Source: Micromonospora sp. LH3U1
Lineage (GTDB): Bacteria > Actinomycetota > Actinomycetes > Mycobacteriales > Micromonosporaceae
Assembly: GCF_028475105.1 (NCBI RefSeq)
Contig: NZ_CP116936.1
Coordinates: 3,781,501-3,845,500, forward strand
DNA: 64,000 bases
Direction of reading: 5' to 3'
Shown: positions 9,353 through 17,207 of the stretch, one piece after another
Layout: each line of letters opens with the position of its first letter
Numbering within the stretch: the first letter of the stretch is position 1
Position numbers and translations under genes: made by a program
The notes under the pieces: generated by a model
Told to the model about the DNA's origin: nothing
What the model saw: the letters and a program-made list of their open reading frames with translations, nothing else
Database searches by the model: none

Positions 9353-10261
9353 TCAGCCTCCCTGCTGGGCGCGGTGGCGCCAGATGACCGGGCAGTAGTC
9401 GGGGTCCGCGTAGTCCGGCCGCCCGTCGTGGGTGCGGCGGACCAGCACGTCGTGGTTGTACGCGGCGAGTGTGCCGTCGGAGAGCGGATACTCCCGCCAG
9501 GCGTTGTCGCCGTCCTGCAGGTGCAGCGAGATCGCCTGGCGGGGGCGACCGCTGACGTTCGGGCCGCTGCCGTGGTAGGTGCGGCAGTGGTGGAAACTCA
9601 GGTGTCCCTTGGGGATCACCATCGGGATCTTGCGGATCTCTGCGCCGTTGTGTGCCGCGTTCTCGGCCAGCATCTCCTCCAGCTGGCTGCGGTCCCGGTC
9701 GGCGAAGTGCCGCACCACGGTGTCGTCGGCACCGATCTCCTTCCACCGGTGCGACCCGTCGACCATCGTGATGGTGCCCATCTCCTCCCCGCAGTCGTGG
9801 AAGGGGATGAACGCGGTGAGCATCTTCTCCGACGACGACGACGCCCAGTAGTGCTTGTCGAAGTGCCAGGGCACGATGTTGCTCGGCTCGCCGGAGATCG
9901 GCGGCTTGTAGATCAGCGTGGACTGGAAGACGCGGATCTCGTCGGCCTGGGCCAGCCGCGCGGCGACCGCGCCGATCAGCGGCTTGCGCAGGATCGCGCC
10001 GAGGCCGTCGTGTTCGTGGTGGACGTAGTCGTTGTGCCGCTGCACCGGCCCTCTGGATGGCTCCCAGTAGGCCAGCTTCGGTGGACGCACCGGCAGCCGG
10101 CGGTCCCGCTCGCCGTCGTAGTAGCGCTGCGTGGCGGCGGCGAGGGCGTCCACCTCGTCGTCGGTGAAGAGCTTCTTCGACAGATACCAGCCGTGCTCGG
10201 CGTAGTGCCGCACGTCGTCGTCGGAGGGCAGCAGAGCCTGCTCCTCGGCGGTGAACCTCAC
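9353..10261 (-). CDS. Phytanoyl-CoA dioxygenase (PhyH) family Fe(II)/2-oxoglutarate oxygenase
   Basis: A 302-residue protein with the iron facial triad as WHFDKHYW (H133 and D135) and YHGSGPN (H230), followed by RPRQAISLH, whose Arg should bind the 2-oxoglutarate carboxylate. [11 protein letters not shown] upstream of the HxD is typical of PhyH. It would hydroxylate, desaturate or otherwise oxidise a cluster intermediate. The GTG start overlaps the stop of the mandelate-synthase-like gene by 4 bp. The substrate is unknown. Confidence 0.85.
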   Translation of the reverse strand: MRFTAEEQALLPSDDDVRHYAEHGWYLSKKLFTDDEVDALAAATQRYYDGERDRRLPVRPPKLAYWEPSRGPVQRHNDYVHHEHDGLGAILRKPLIGAVAARLAQADEIRVFQSTLIYKPPISGEPSNIVPWHFDKHYWASSSSEKMLTAFIPFHDCGEEMGTITMVDGSHRWKEIGADDTVVRHFADRDRSQLEEMLAENAAHNGAEIRKIPMVIPKGHLSFHHCRTYHGSGPNVSGRPRQAISLHLQDGDNAWREYPLSDGTLAAYNHDVLVRRTHDGRPDYADPDYCPVIWRHRAQQGG

Positions 10262-11349
10262 GCCCCCACCTCCTGTGGTGCGACCGCCACGGCGGCCAGT
10301 TCCCGTTCCTTGGCCTCGTAGAGCGCCTTGATGTTGCCGCTGCCGAAGCCGCGCGCACCGCGCCGCTCGATCAGCTCCAGGAAGAGCGTGCGGCGAACGT
10401 GCATCGACTCGGCGAAGATCTGCAACAGCTGGCCGTCGTGGTCGGAGTCGACGAGCACACCCAGCTCGCGTAGCCGGTCCAGCGGCGCGTCCACCGCACC
10501 GACCCGCGCCTCCAGGGAGTCGTAGTAGCTGCCGGGGGTGCCCGCGAAGCGCACCCCGCGCCGCCCCAGCGCCTCCACCGCGCCGACGATGTCGTCGGTG
10601 CGCAGCCCCAGGTGCTGCACCCCACCACCGGCGTGCTGGTCGAGGAACGCGTCGATCTGCCCCGGCCGCCGGGTGCGGTCCGGTTCGAGCAGCACGACGG
10701 TGACCCGCCCGGACGGGCTCTGCACCACCTTCGAGTTCATCCCCTGCCCGCCGACCTCGATGTGCTCCTCGAAGATCTGCGCGAAGTCGAACAGCGTCTC
10801 GAAGTGCCGGACCGTCTCGTCGAGCTGGTCGGGTGGCACGCAGACCGCCAGGTGGTCGATCTCGGCGAGCACCGGCGGGTGCCCGTCGACCGTGGATGGT
10901 GTCGGTGTGATGGCGCCGGGCAGGAACTCGCCCCGGTCGCCCCGGCGCTGCACCAGCCGGTGTCGCACGTCGGCGAAGCCGTCGACCTCGGCGGTCACCA
11001 CCTCGGCGTTCGCGCCGGTGACGGTGGTCGGTGGCGTCACCCCGGTCGCGCCCCGACCCACCAGCTCGGCGTACGCGGCCGCGACGTCGTCGACCTCGAC
11101 CGCGACGACCGCGATGCCGTCACCGTGGCGTTGCACGTACCTCGCCGCCGGGTGCTCGGCGCTCAGCCCGGAGGTGAGCAGCAACCGGATGTCGCCGTGA
11201 CAGAGCAGCAGTGAACGCTGCCCCGCCAGCCCGGTCTCCGGGCCACCCTGGCCGCAGATCTCGAAGCCGACGGCGGTACTGAAGTAGAAGGCCGCCTGCC
11301 GGGCGTCCCCCACGTAGAGTTCGATGTGGTCGATACCACGGATGTCCAT
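10258..11349 (-). CDS. 4-hydroxymandelate synthase / 4-hydroxyphenylpyruvate dioxygenase family
   Basis: A 363-residue protein built from two VOC half-domains. H166 (IDHLAV), H246 (VQHLGLR) and E325 (LFLELIER) form the Fe(II) triad. The 80- and 79-residue spacings equal those I recall for Amycolatopsis HmaS (161/241/320). The GMNSKVVQS segment and the ERRGARGFGSGNIKALYE tail are also closer to HmaS than to plant or Streptomyces HPPD. The reaction would convert 4-hydroxyphenylpyruvate to 4-hydroxymandelate (or homogentisate if it is HPPD). Valine replaces a Thr of HmaS near residue 219, so the choice of product is not certain. ATG 11349 matches the family start; it lies 74 bp after the KS stop. 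Confidence 0.85.
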   Translation of the reverse strand: MDIRGIDHIELYVGDARQAAFYFSTAVGFEICGQGGPETGLAGQRSLLLCHGDIRLLLTSGLSAEHPAARYVQRHGDGIAVVAVEVDDVAAAYAELVGRGATGVTPPTTVTGANAEVVTAEVDGFADVRHRLVQRRGDRGEFLPGAITPTPSTVDGHPPVLAEIDHLAVCVPPDQLDETVRHFETLFDFAQIFEEHIEVGGQGMNSKVVQSPSGRVTVVLLEPDRTRRPGQIDAFLDQHAGGGVQHLGLRTDDIVGAVEALGRRGVRFAGTPGSYYDSLEARVGAVDAPLDRLRELGVLVDSDHDGQLLQIFAESMHVRRTLFLELIERRGARGFGSGNIKALYEAKERELAAVAVAPQEVGA

Positions 11350-11423
11350 GTCCCCTGAACCCTTCCCACACAGTTCCCCCTGTGTTGCCGTCCGGACGCC
11401 CCCCGCCCGGGATGCCGCGTCGA

Positions 11424-12662
11424 TCACCTCCTCGGTTCGGCGACGCGCGCGAGCAGCAGGCTCACGTTCTGACCGCCGAACCCGAACGAGTTGGTGACCG
11501 CGTACTCCGGGTCGGCCTTGCGGGGCGTGCCACGGATGTGGTCCGCCGGGCAGGCCGGGTCCGGGTCGTCGAGGTGGTACGTCGGCGGCAGGAGCCCCCG
11601 ACCGAGCGCCAACGCCGTGACCGCCGCCTCCAGCACGCCGGAGGCCCCGAGCAGGTGACCGGTGAGCGCCTTGGTGGAGCTGACCGGCACACCGCCGACG
11701 CCGAAGACGTCGGCCAACGCGGTGGTCTCCGCGATGTCGCCGAGCTTCGTGGCGGTGCCGTGCGCGTTGACGTAACCGACCGCCGCCGCGGGCACACCGG
11801 CGCTGCGCAGCGCGCGGCGGATGCAGGCCGCCGCGCCGGCGCCGTCCGGGCGGGGCGCGGTCGGGTGGTACGCGTCGGTGGTCGCCCCGAAGCCGGCCAC
11901 CTCGGCGTACGCGGTGACACCGCGCGCGGCGGCGTGCTCGGCGCGTTCCAGCACCAACAGCGCGGCGCCCTCGGCCAGCACGAAGCCGCTACGGGAGGTG
12001 TCGAACGGCCGGCTCGCCCGGGCCGGGTCGTCCCCGGCGCGGGCCAGCGCCCGCGCGTTGGCGAAGGTGTCGGCGAAGGTCGGGAAGAGCGGTGCCTCGC
12101 TGGCCCCGCAGAGCACCACGTCGGCTTCTCCGGTCGCGATCAGCCGGACGGCATCGGCGACCGCCTGGGCACCGGAGGCGCAGGCGGTGCCGACCGACGA
12201 GCTGTAGCCCCGGATGCCGTGCGCGATGGCGATCCGCGCCGCCGGCATGTTCGGCAGGATCCCGGTGAGCAGGTACGGGCTGACCGCCGCCCGACCCCGG
12301 GCGGCCCTGGCCAGCACCTGCGACTCCAGGGTGGCCATCCCACCGACACCACCGACGATCACGCCGATCCGGTCGGGGTCGACGTCGCGGCCCACCTCGA
12401 TGCCGGCGTCGGCGAGCGCGTCGGCGGCGGTGAGGAGCGCGAGCACCACGATCCGGTCCAGCACCCGGGTCTCCGGCCCGGACGCGACGGTGCGCGGGTC
12501 GATGTCGGGCAGCAGGCCTGCGACGTCCAGCGACTCCCGCGCCGGGTGTCCGTCGGGCGGGCGGGTCAGCCCGGAACGGCCGGTGGTGAGCGCGTCGAAC
12601 GTCTCCTCGACGCCCCGCCCGACGGGGGTGAACAGACCCATCCCGGTGATCAGAGCCGTCAT
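11424..12662 (-). CDS. Beta-ketoacyl synthase, FabF/type II PKS class, intact triad
   Basis: A 412-residue protein with a complete Cys-His-His site: C161 in GTACASG, H301 in NAHGTAT and H336 in STKALTGHLLGASG with K331. It is more like FabF and polyene-type KS-alpha enzymes than the aromatic KS-alpha at 21932. It is coupled to the AMP ligase (ATGA overlap), which suggests that the ligase product, loaded on an ACP, is extended here. With the KS-like proteins at 14853 and 14272 it forms a second ketosynthase system in the cluster. Confidence 0.9.
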   Translation of the reverse strand: MTALITGMGLFTPVGRGVEETFDALTTGRSGLTRPPDGHPARESLDVAGLLPDIDPRTVASGPETRVLDRIVVLALLTAADALADAGIEVGRDVDPDRIGVIVGGVGGMATLESQVLARAARGRAAVSPYLLTGILPNMPAARIAIAHGIRGYSSSVGTACASGAQAVADAVRLIATGEADVVLCGASEAPLFPTFADTFANARALARAGDDPARASRPFDTSRSGFVLAEGAALLVLERAEHAAARGVTAYAEVAGFGATTDAYHPTAPRPDGAGAAACIRRALRSAGVPAAAVGYVNAHGTATKLGDIAETTALADVFGVGGVPVSSTKALTGHLLGASGVLEAAVTALALGRGLLPPTYHLDDPDPACPADHIRGTPRKADPEYAVTNSFGFGGQNVSLLLARVAEPRR

Positions 12663-14275
12663 GAGGCTGCCTCGCTGAGGTAACGCTCGCGCAGGACCAC
12701 CTTGCGGACCTTGCCGGTCACGGTGACCGGGATGTCGGCGGAGCGCACCGGCACGACCCGGCGCAGCGTGGCGCCGACGTCCGGGCCGAGTGCCACGCGG
12801 ACCCGCTCGGTGCGATCCTCGGCCTCGTCGGCGCCGGCGGCCAACTCCAGCAGCACGTCGGTGACCACCCCGCCGGCCTCGGCGACGATCACCACCGTGC
12901 AGTCGGTGACGTCCGGGCAGTCGGCGAGGATCCGCTCCTCGGACCACGCGGTGTAGAAGCGTCTTCCGTCGCCGGCGTCGACCGAGTCCACGGCCCGGTC
13001 CAGGTGGTAGTAGCGGCCGTCGGCGTCGGCGCGGACCAGGTCGCCGGTGAGGTACCAGCCGCGCTGACGGAACCGGTGGGTGGTGACCGAGTCGTTCCAG
13101 TAGCCGCGGAACAGCGACGGCGAGTCGATGCCCAGGAAACCCACCTCGCCGGTCGGCACCGGCTCGCCGTCGGCGTCGAGCACCGCGACCTTGGTGAACT
13201 GGTACGGGCGGCCGATGCAGCGGCCGTACCGGTCGGTGTCGGAGCGGTGGGTGATGTGGAACATCGAGTGCCCCATCTCGCTGGAGCCCAGGCCGTCGAT
13301 GAAGACCGAGCCGGGCACCCTCGCCACCCCGTCGCGGGTGACGGTGTCGTGCCAACCGACCGCGACCAGCCGACGGATGTGCGGCTCGTGCGAGCAGTCA
13401 CCGGTGTTGAACCACAGCCGCACCGAGTCCAGGTCGTACCCGGACAGGTCGAAGCGGGCCAGTTCCGCCCAGGTGACCGAGAAGCCGAACACGCCGTCGG
13501 GGCGCCATCGTTGGATCGCGTCCAGCACCCGCTCGCCGCCCTGCTCGGACAGCAGGAGCATCTCCGCCCGGTTGCCCAGCGCCTGGTTGACCATCAGCAC
13601 CGTGGCGGTGTGCGGGGCGGGCAGCGCGTTGAGGATCCGGCTGGTGCCCTGCGCCTGCGGCATGGTCAGCAGGTGCCGGGTCGCGGCGAAGAGGCTGGCG
13701 TGCGAGTGCAGCACCGCCTTGGGGACACCGGTCGTCCCGGAGGTGTGGGTGATGACGATCGGGTCGTCCGGGTGGTGCCGGTAGTGCGCCGGGGCGGCGG
13801 CCGGGTCGCCGGTGCCGGCCTGTGCGGGCGTGCCGAGCAGCGGTACGCCCAGGTCGTGCCCGGCCAGCAGCGCGGTGTGCGCGTCATCGGCGAGCACACC
13901 GACGCCCCGCAGCCGACGGATGTACTCGGCGGCGATCTCCGGACGGAGTTTGCCGTTCATCAGCGCCGGGATCGCCCCGAGCCGGGCCAGGGCCAGGAAG
14001 CTGAGCACCATGTCGGCGGCGGCGGTGGCCCAGACGGCGACCGGGTCGCGGGGGCGTACCCCGCGCTCGTGCAGCCAGGCGGCACGGGCGGCGACCCGCT
14101 CGTCCAGCCGCCCCAGCGTGAGCGGCGCCTCGGCCGGGTGCCCGTCGACAGCGGTGTCGAAGGTCAGCCCAGGCCCGTCCGGGTCGGCGCCGTGCGCCAG
14201 CACCCGGGCCAGAACGTTGCCCGCGCCCAGCTCGGTGTCGGCGGCCAACGCGCCGCGTAGTCCTCGCGTCCTCAT
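12659..14275 (-). CDS. AMP-forming acyl/aryl ligase
   Basis: A 538-residue full-length ANL enzyme. The P-loop is HTSGTTGVPKAV (about 187-198), the YGxTE equivalent is DGLGSSEMGH, the hinge block is YLTGDLVRADADGRYYHLDR, and the catalytic Lys lies in VTVTGKVRKVVL. It activates a carboxylate as acyl-AMP for transfer to CoA or ACP. Coupled on both sides by ATGA overlaps: to the isolated KS-like domain upstream and to the ketosynthase downstream. An aryl or fatty acid starter is a reasonable guess. Confidence 0.88.
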   Translation of the reverse strand: MRTRGLRGALAADTELGAGNVLARVLAHGADPDGPGLTFDTAVDGHPAEAPLTLGRLDERVAARAAWLHERGVRPRDPVAVWATAAADMVLSFLALARLGAIPALMNGKLRPEIAAEYIRRLRGVGVLADDAHTALLAGHDLGVPLLGTPAQAGTGDPAAAPAHYRHHPDDPIVITHTSGTTGVPKAVLHSHASLFAATRHLLTMPQAQGTSRILNALPAPHTATVLMVNQALGNRAEMLLLSEQGGERVLDAIQRWRPDGVFGFSVTWAELARFDLSGYDLDSVRLWFNTGDCSHEPHIRRLVAVGWHDTVTRDGVARVPGSVFIDGLGSSEMGHSMFHITHRSDTDRYGRCIGRPYQFTKVAVLDADGEPVPTGEVGFLGIDSPSLFRGYWNDSVTTHRFRQRGWYLTGDLVRADADGRYYHLDRAVDSVDAGDGRRFYTAWSEERILADCPDVTDCTVVIVAEAGGVVTDVLLELAAGADEAEDRTERVRVALGPDVGATLRRVVPVRSADIPVTVTGKVRKVVLRERYLSEAAS

Positions 14276-14754
14276 GGTCGTTCTTCTCCCCCCAGCAGCA
14301 CCGCGACCGCCTCGGTCGGCGCGTCGGGTGTCTGTTCGATCAGGATCAGCAACACCTCGTCGGCGTCGCCGTCGTACCGCAGCAGGTCCGCCTCGGCGCT
14401 GCCGTCGGCGTACGGGTCACCGGTGGGGCTCAGGCAGACCACCGGGCCGCGCAGGCCCCAGCGGGCCGCGATGTACCCGGCGACGCTGTTGGGCACGGAC
14501 TGGAAGAAGAACAGCGGGCCGATCCGCCCGCCGGCCTCGACAGTCGCCCGGACGTGCTCCGCGCTGACGAGATCGCCGCTGGCGCTGACGAGCACGATCC
14601 CCGTCCGCACCCCGTCCGACACCCCCGCCGACCCGTACCGCCGCCGCAGACACCGCTCCGCGACGGCCACCACGACGGGCGCAAACCCCGAAAGAACGAA
14701 TCCCGGAACCCCCGGCGCGACCCCATCCCCCACCTCAGGCCACCGCGCCCACAC
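14272..14754 (-). CDS. Isolated KS N-terminal-like domain (chain-length-factor-like), no catalytic Cys
   Basis: A short protein of about 160 residues if the GTG at 14754 is used; GGAGAG precedes it too closely, so the start is uncertain. FFFQSVPNSVAGYIAARWG aligns with the KS segment just before the active site (PNMPAARIAIAHG in the neighbour). The position where GTACASG would sit reads CLSPTGD, so the nucleophile is probably absent. It looks like PF13723, the stand-alone beta-ketoacyl synthase N-terminal domain found in aryl-polyene-type clusters. It may be a structural partner of one of the two KS proteins. A dispersed hairpin lies just upstream. Confidence 0.6.
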   Translation of the reverse strand: MWARWPEVGDGVAPGVPGFVLSGFAPVVVAVAERCLRRRYGSAGVSDGVRTGIVLVSASGDLVSAEHVRATVEAGGRIGPLFFFQSVPNSVAGYIAARWGLRGPVVCLSPTGDPYADGSAEADLLRYDGDADEVLLILIEQTPDAPTEAVAVLLGGEERP

Positions 14755-14766
14755 CTCTCCCCGCGG

Positions 14767-14835
14767 CGATCTTGCAGTTTCGGTCGCCGGTTCGCGTGCT
14801 TCGCCGGATTCGTCGGGACAGAAAGTGCAAGATCG
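14767..14835. repeat. Inverted repeat, CGATCTTGCAGTTTC type
   Basis: The arms 14767-14781 and 14821-14835 (one mismatch in 15) surround a 39-nt loop in the gap between the KS at 14853 and the KS-like domain. It is the second copy of the element at 3557-3625. It sits inside an otherwise coupled operon, so it may attenuate transcription. Confidence 0.75.
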
Positions 14836-14852
14836 CGGGGAGTGGGGGGCGG

Positions 14853-15965
14853 TCACGGGGTGCCGACCAGGAGTGCGGTGTTGGCGCCCCCGAAGGCGGC
14901 GTTGAGGGTCAGCGCGTGGGTTGCGGTTGTTTTGCGGGGACGGTCGGTGATGACGTTGAGGGGGCATGCCTCGTCCGGGCCTCGCCAGCCGGCGTTGACG
15001 GGCAGTTCGCCGTGTCGCAGCGCCAGCGCGGTGACCACCAGTTCGAGCAACCCGGACGCCTCCAGCGCGTGCCCGTGCACCGACTTCGTGGAGCTGACCG
15101 GGACCTGCGCGGCGTGGCCGCCGAGAGCCCGGCGCAGTGCCGCCGCCTCGGCGACGTCGCTCTGCGTGGTGCCGGTGGCGTTGGCGTTGACGTAACCGAC
15201 GGCCTGCGGCGACAACCCGGCTCGGCGCAGCGCGGCGTCGACCGCGCGGGCCAGCCCGGCGCCGGTCGGATCCGGTTGGCACGGGTGGAACGCGTCCCCG
15301 GCCCGCCCCCAACCGGCCACGGTGGCCACCGGCTCGGCGCCGCGTCGCCGGCTCACGGTGCTCGACTCGAGGACCACCGCGGCCACGCCGTCGCCGAGCA
15401 GCAGTCCCCGCCGGCCGGCGCTGAACGGGCGGACCGCCCCGTCGACCGCGAGGGCCCGACCGGCGTCGAAGAGCGCGAACTGGTCCGGCTCCACCAGGTA
15501 CCCGGCGGCGACCACCACCCGGTCCACGTCACCCCTGGTGATCAGGGTTGCCGCGTCGGCCACCGCCGTGCTCGCCGACACGCAGGCGCTGGTGTAGACC
15601 CGGGTGTGGCCGGAGAGCCCACATCGGACGACGAGTTGGTCGGCGAGCGCGGCCGGGGTTGGGCCCGCGCCCGGCGCCGGTCCGCCGTGCACGGCGAGCA
15701 GCAGGGCGCACTGTGCCCGCTGCGCGCGGTCCACACCGGCCACCCGGCACGCCGCGTCGATCGCGGCGGCCAGTTCGTCGGGGAGCGTACCGACGTCGGG
15801 CAGGGTGGCCGCCACGGTGACCCGGCGGGCGGCGGTGTCGAAGCGGCGTACCGGGGCGAACGCCGGCACACCGGCCAGCACACCGGCGAGCTGCGCCCCG
15901 GCGCCCCGACCCAGGGCGCTGAGAGCGTGTACGCCGGTGAGCTGGATGACGCGCGGCTCAGCCAT
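14853..15965 (-). CDS. Beta-ketoacyl synthase-like protein with Cys but His-to-Asn change
   Basis: A 370-residue KS-fold protein. The nucleophile is present (C118 in TSACVSAS) and the second His is kept (H289 in STKSVHGHALEASG, K284). The first catalytic His of NAHGTAT is Asn252 (VNANATGT). Without that His, ordinary decarboxylative condensation should be impaired. It could act as a chain-length partner, a starter-specific acyltransferase or an altered synthase. It overlaps the ACP gene by 8 bp. The N-terminal region is shorter than in typical KS proteins (370 against about 410 residues). Confidence 0.85.
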   Translation of the reverse strand: MAEPRVIQLTGVHALSALGRGAGAQLAGVLAGVPAFAPVRRFDTAARRVTVAATLPDVGTLPDELAAAIDAACRVAGVDRAQRAQCALLLAVHGGPAPGAGPTPAALADQLVVRCGLSGHTRVYTSACVSASTAVADAATLITRGDVDRVVVAAGYLVEPDQFALFDAGRALAVDGAVRPFSAGRRGLLLGDGVAAVVLESSTVSRRRGAEPVATVAGWGRAGDAFHPCQPDPTGAGLARAVDAALRRAGLSPQAVGYVNANATGTTQSDVAEAAALRRALGGHAAQVPVSSTKSVHGHALEASGLLELVVTALALRHGELPVNAGWRGPDEACPLNVITDRPRKTTATHALTLNAAFGGANTALLVGTP

Positions 15966-16203
15966 CTGTGGGGGCGCTCAACGACGCCCGGAACACCGCC
16001 AGGGCGTCATCGACGGTACGGATGCCGGCCAGTTCGTCATCGGTGAGGTCGAGCTGACGCTCGTAGCGCTGCTCGACGAGGTGCACCAGCCAGGCGAGCT
16101 CCATCGAGCCGATCCGGTCGGGCACCTCGGCGGACGGTTTCGCGGTGAGTTCGGCGAGCATGGTCAGCAGGTCAGCTCGCCCCAGGTCGGGCTGACCGCT
16201 CAT
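15958..16203 (-). CDS. Acyl carrier protein (GSMEL-type site)
   Basis: An 81-residue acidic protein. The pantetheine attachment site reads RIGSMELAWL, with Gly in place of the usual Asp before Ser. The helix that follows (LVHLVEQRYE) and the final DDALAVFRASL helix match the ACP fold. It overlaps the KS at 14853 by 8 bp and the second ACP by one base. Likely partner of the KS pair in sub-operon B. Confidence 0.8.
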   Translation of the reverse strand: MSGQPDLGRADLLTMLAELTAKPSAEVPDRIGSMELAWLVHLVEQRYERQLDLTDDELAGIRTVDDALAVFRASLSAPTDG

Positions 16204-16469
16204 CAGGCTTTGTCGCTCGTCGCCTCGGTGACACGGTTGGCGACCATGGTGGTGAACTCGCCGACCGTCATCAGGGCCAACTGCTCCGATTCGTCGTCGG
16301 CGAACGTCACGCCGTACCGGTCCTCGACGCGGACGGACAGGTCGGCCAGGGCAAGGGACTCCAGGTCGACACCGGACGGGCCGAGCGTGGTGTCGTCGTC
16401 GAGCCCCTCGACGTCGTAGTTCATGTCGGCGAGCTGCTCGACGACGAAGGCGCGGACCTCGGCTCTCAT
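16203..16469 (-). CDS. Acyl carrier protein (LESLAL-type site)
   Basis: An 88-residue protein with the attachment Ser in GVDLESLALADL, where Glu replaces the Asp that usually precedes Ser. The VRVEDRYGV helix is ACP-like. ATG 16469 is preceded by AGAGAGGG at good spacing. Its start lies only 15 bp from the divergent PPTase start, so its promoter must overlap that gene or lie further upstream. Two ACPs side by side suggest separate starter and extender carriers. Confidence 0.82.
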   Translation of the reverse strand: MRAEVRAFVVEQLADMNYDVEGLDDDTTLGPSGVDLESLALADLSVRVEDRYGVTFADDESEQLALMTVGEFTTMVANRVTEATSDKA

Positions 16470-16484
16470 GGTTACCCTCTCTGC

Positions 16485-17207
16485 GTGGGCCAGTTGACGG
16501 CGTCCGGTCGGGACACCGCCTACGTGTGGGTCGGTCGGGATGCCGGCGGTCAGCCGGATCCGGCCGCTGTGCTGCTGCGACGGGCGGGCACTGTGCTGCT
16601 CGACCGCGCGGAGACCGAGCTGGTGCTGACGCACGGTCCTGGTGGGAGACCCGTCGTCCGGGTCGACGAACACACGACCCGGTCGGTCGAGTTGGCGGTC
16701 AGCGTCAGCCGCACCGCCGGCCTGGTGGTGGTCGCCGCCCGTCGTGCCGGCGCGGTCGGCGTGGACGTGGAGCGGATCCGCCCGCTGCCCGCGCTCGCGC
16801 TGGCCCGCCGCTGGTTCCCGCCCGCCGAGTCGGCCTGGTTGGCCGATCGGCCCGAGGCTGGCCGGGCGGTGGACTTCCTGCGGCTGTGGACCGCGAAGGA
16901 AGCGGTCGGCAAGGCCCTCGGGCTGGGGCTGCGCGACGGCGGGCTGCGCCGGGAGATGCCGCCGCCGGGGCTGCCGTTGCGACCGGTGCCCGGCGGCGAG
17001 ATCCTGCGGGTCGGCCACCCGGAGCTGGGCGGAGGGCTCGTCCTGGCGGTCGCGGTGCACGCCACGGCCCACGTCGAGGTCGAGGTGGTGCAGCGGGCCG
17101 GTCACGGCGTGGCCGCCGAACGCAGCGCGTCGGTCGAGCGGACCAGCTTGCCGGTGGTGGTGCGGGGCAACTGGTCGAGCAGGTGCAGCACCCGGGGCCG
17201 CTTGTAG
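16485..17207 (+). CDS. 4'-phosphopantetheinyl transferase, Sfp type
   Basis: A 240-residue protein with the Sfp-type blocks VSVSRTAGLVVVA, VGVDVERIRP (metal-binding Asp-x-Glu) and FLRLWTAKEAVGKALGLG (Trp-x-x-Lys-Glu). It should convert the apo-ACPs of the cluster to holo forms. It is the only plus-strand gene inside sub-operon B. Its last 106 bp overlap the 3' end of the ligase at 17102 tail to tail; that tail is not conserved in the family, so the true functional end is near residue 203. The GTG start lacks an obvious ribosome site; a later GTG in the TAYVWVG segment is an alternative. Confidence 0.87.
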   Translation: MGQLTASGRDTAYVWVGRDAGGQPDPAAVLLRRAGTVLLDRAETELVLTHGPGGRPVVRVDEHTTRSVELAVSVSRTAGLVVVAARRAGAVGVDVERIRPLPALALARRWFPPAESAWLADRPEAGRAVDFLRLWTAKEAVGKALGLGLRDGGLRREMPPPGLPLRPVPGGEILRVGHPELGGGLVLAVAVHATAHVEVEVVQRAGHGVAAERSASVERTSLPVVVRGNWSSRCSTRGRL

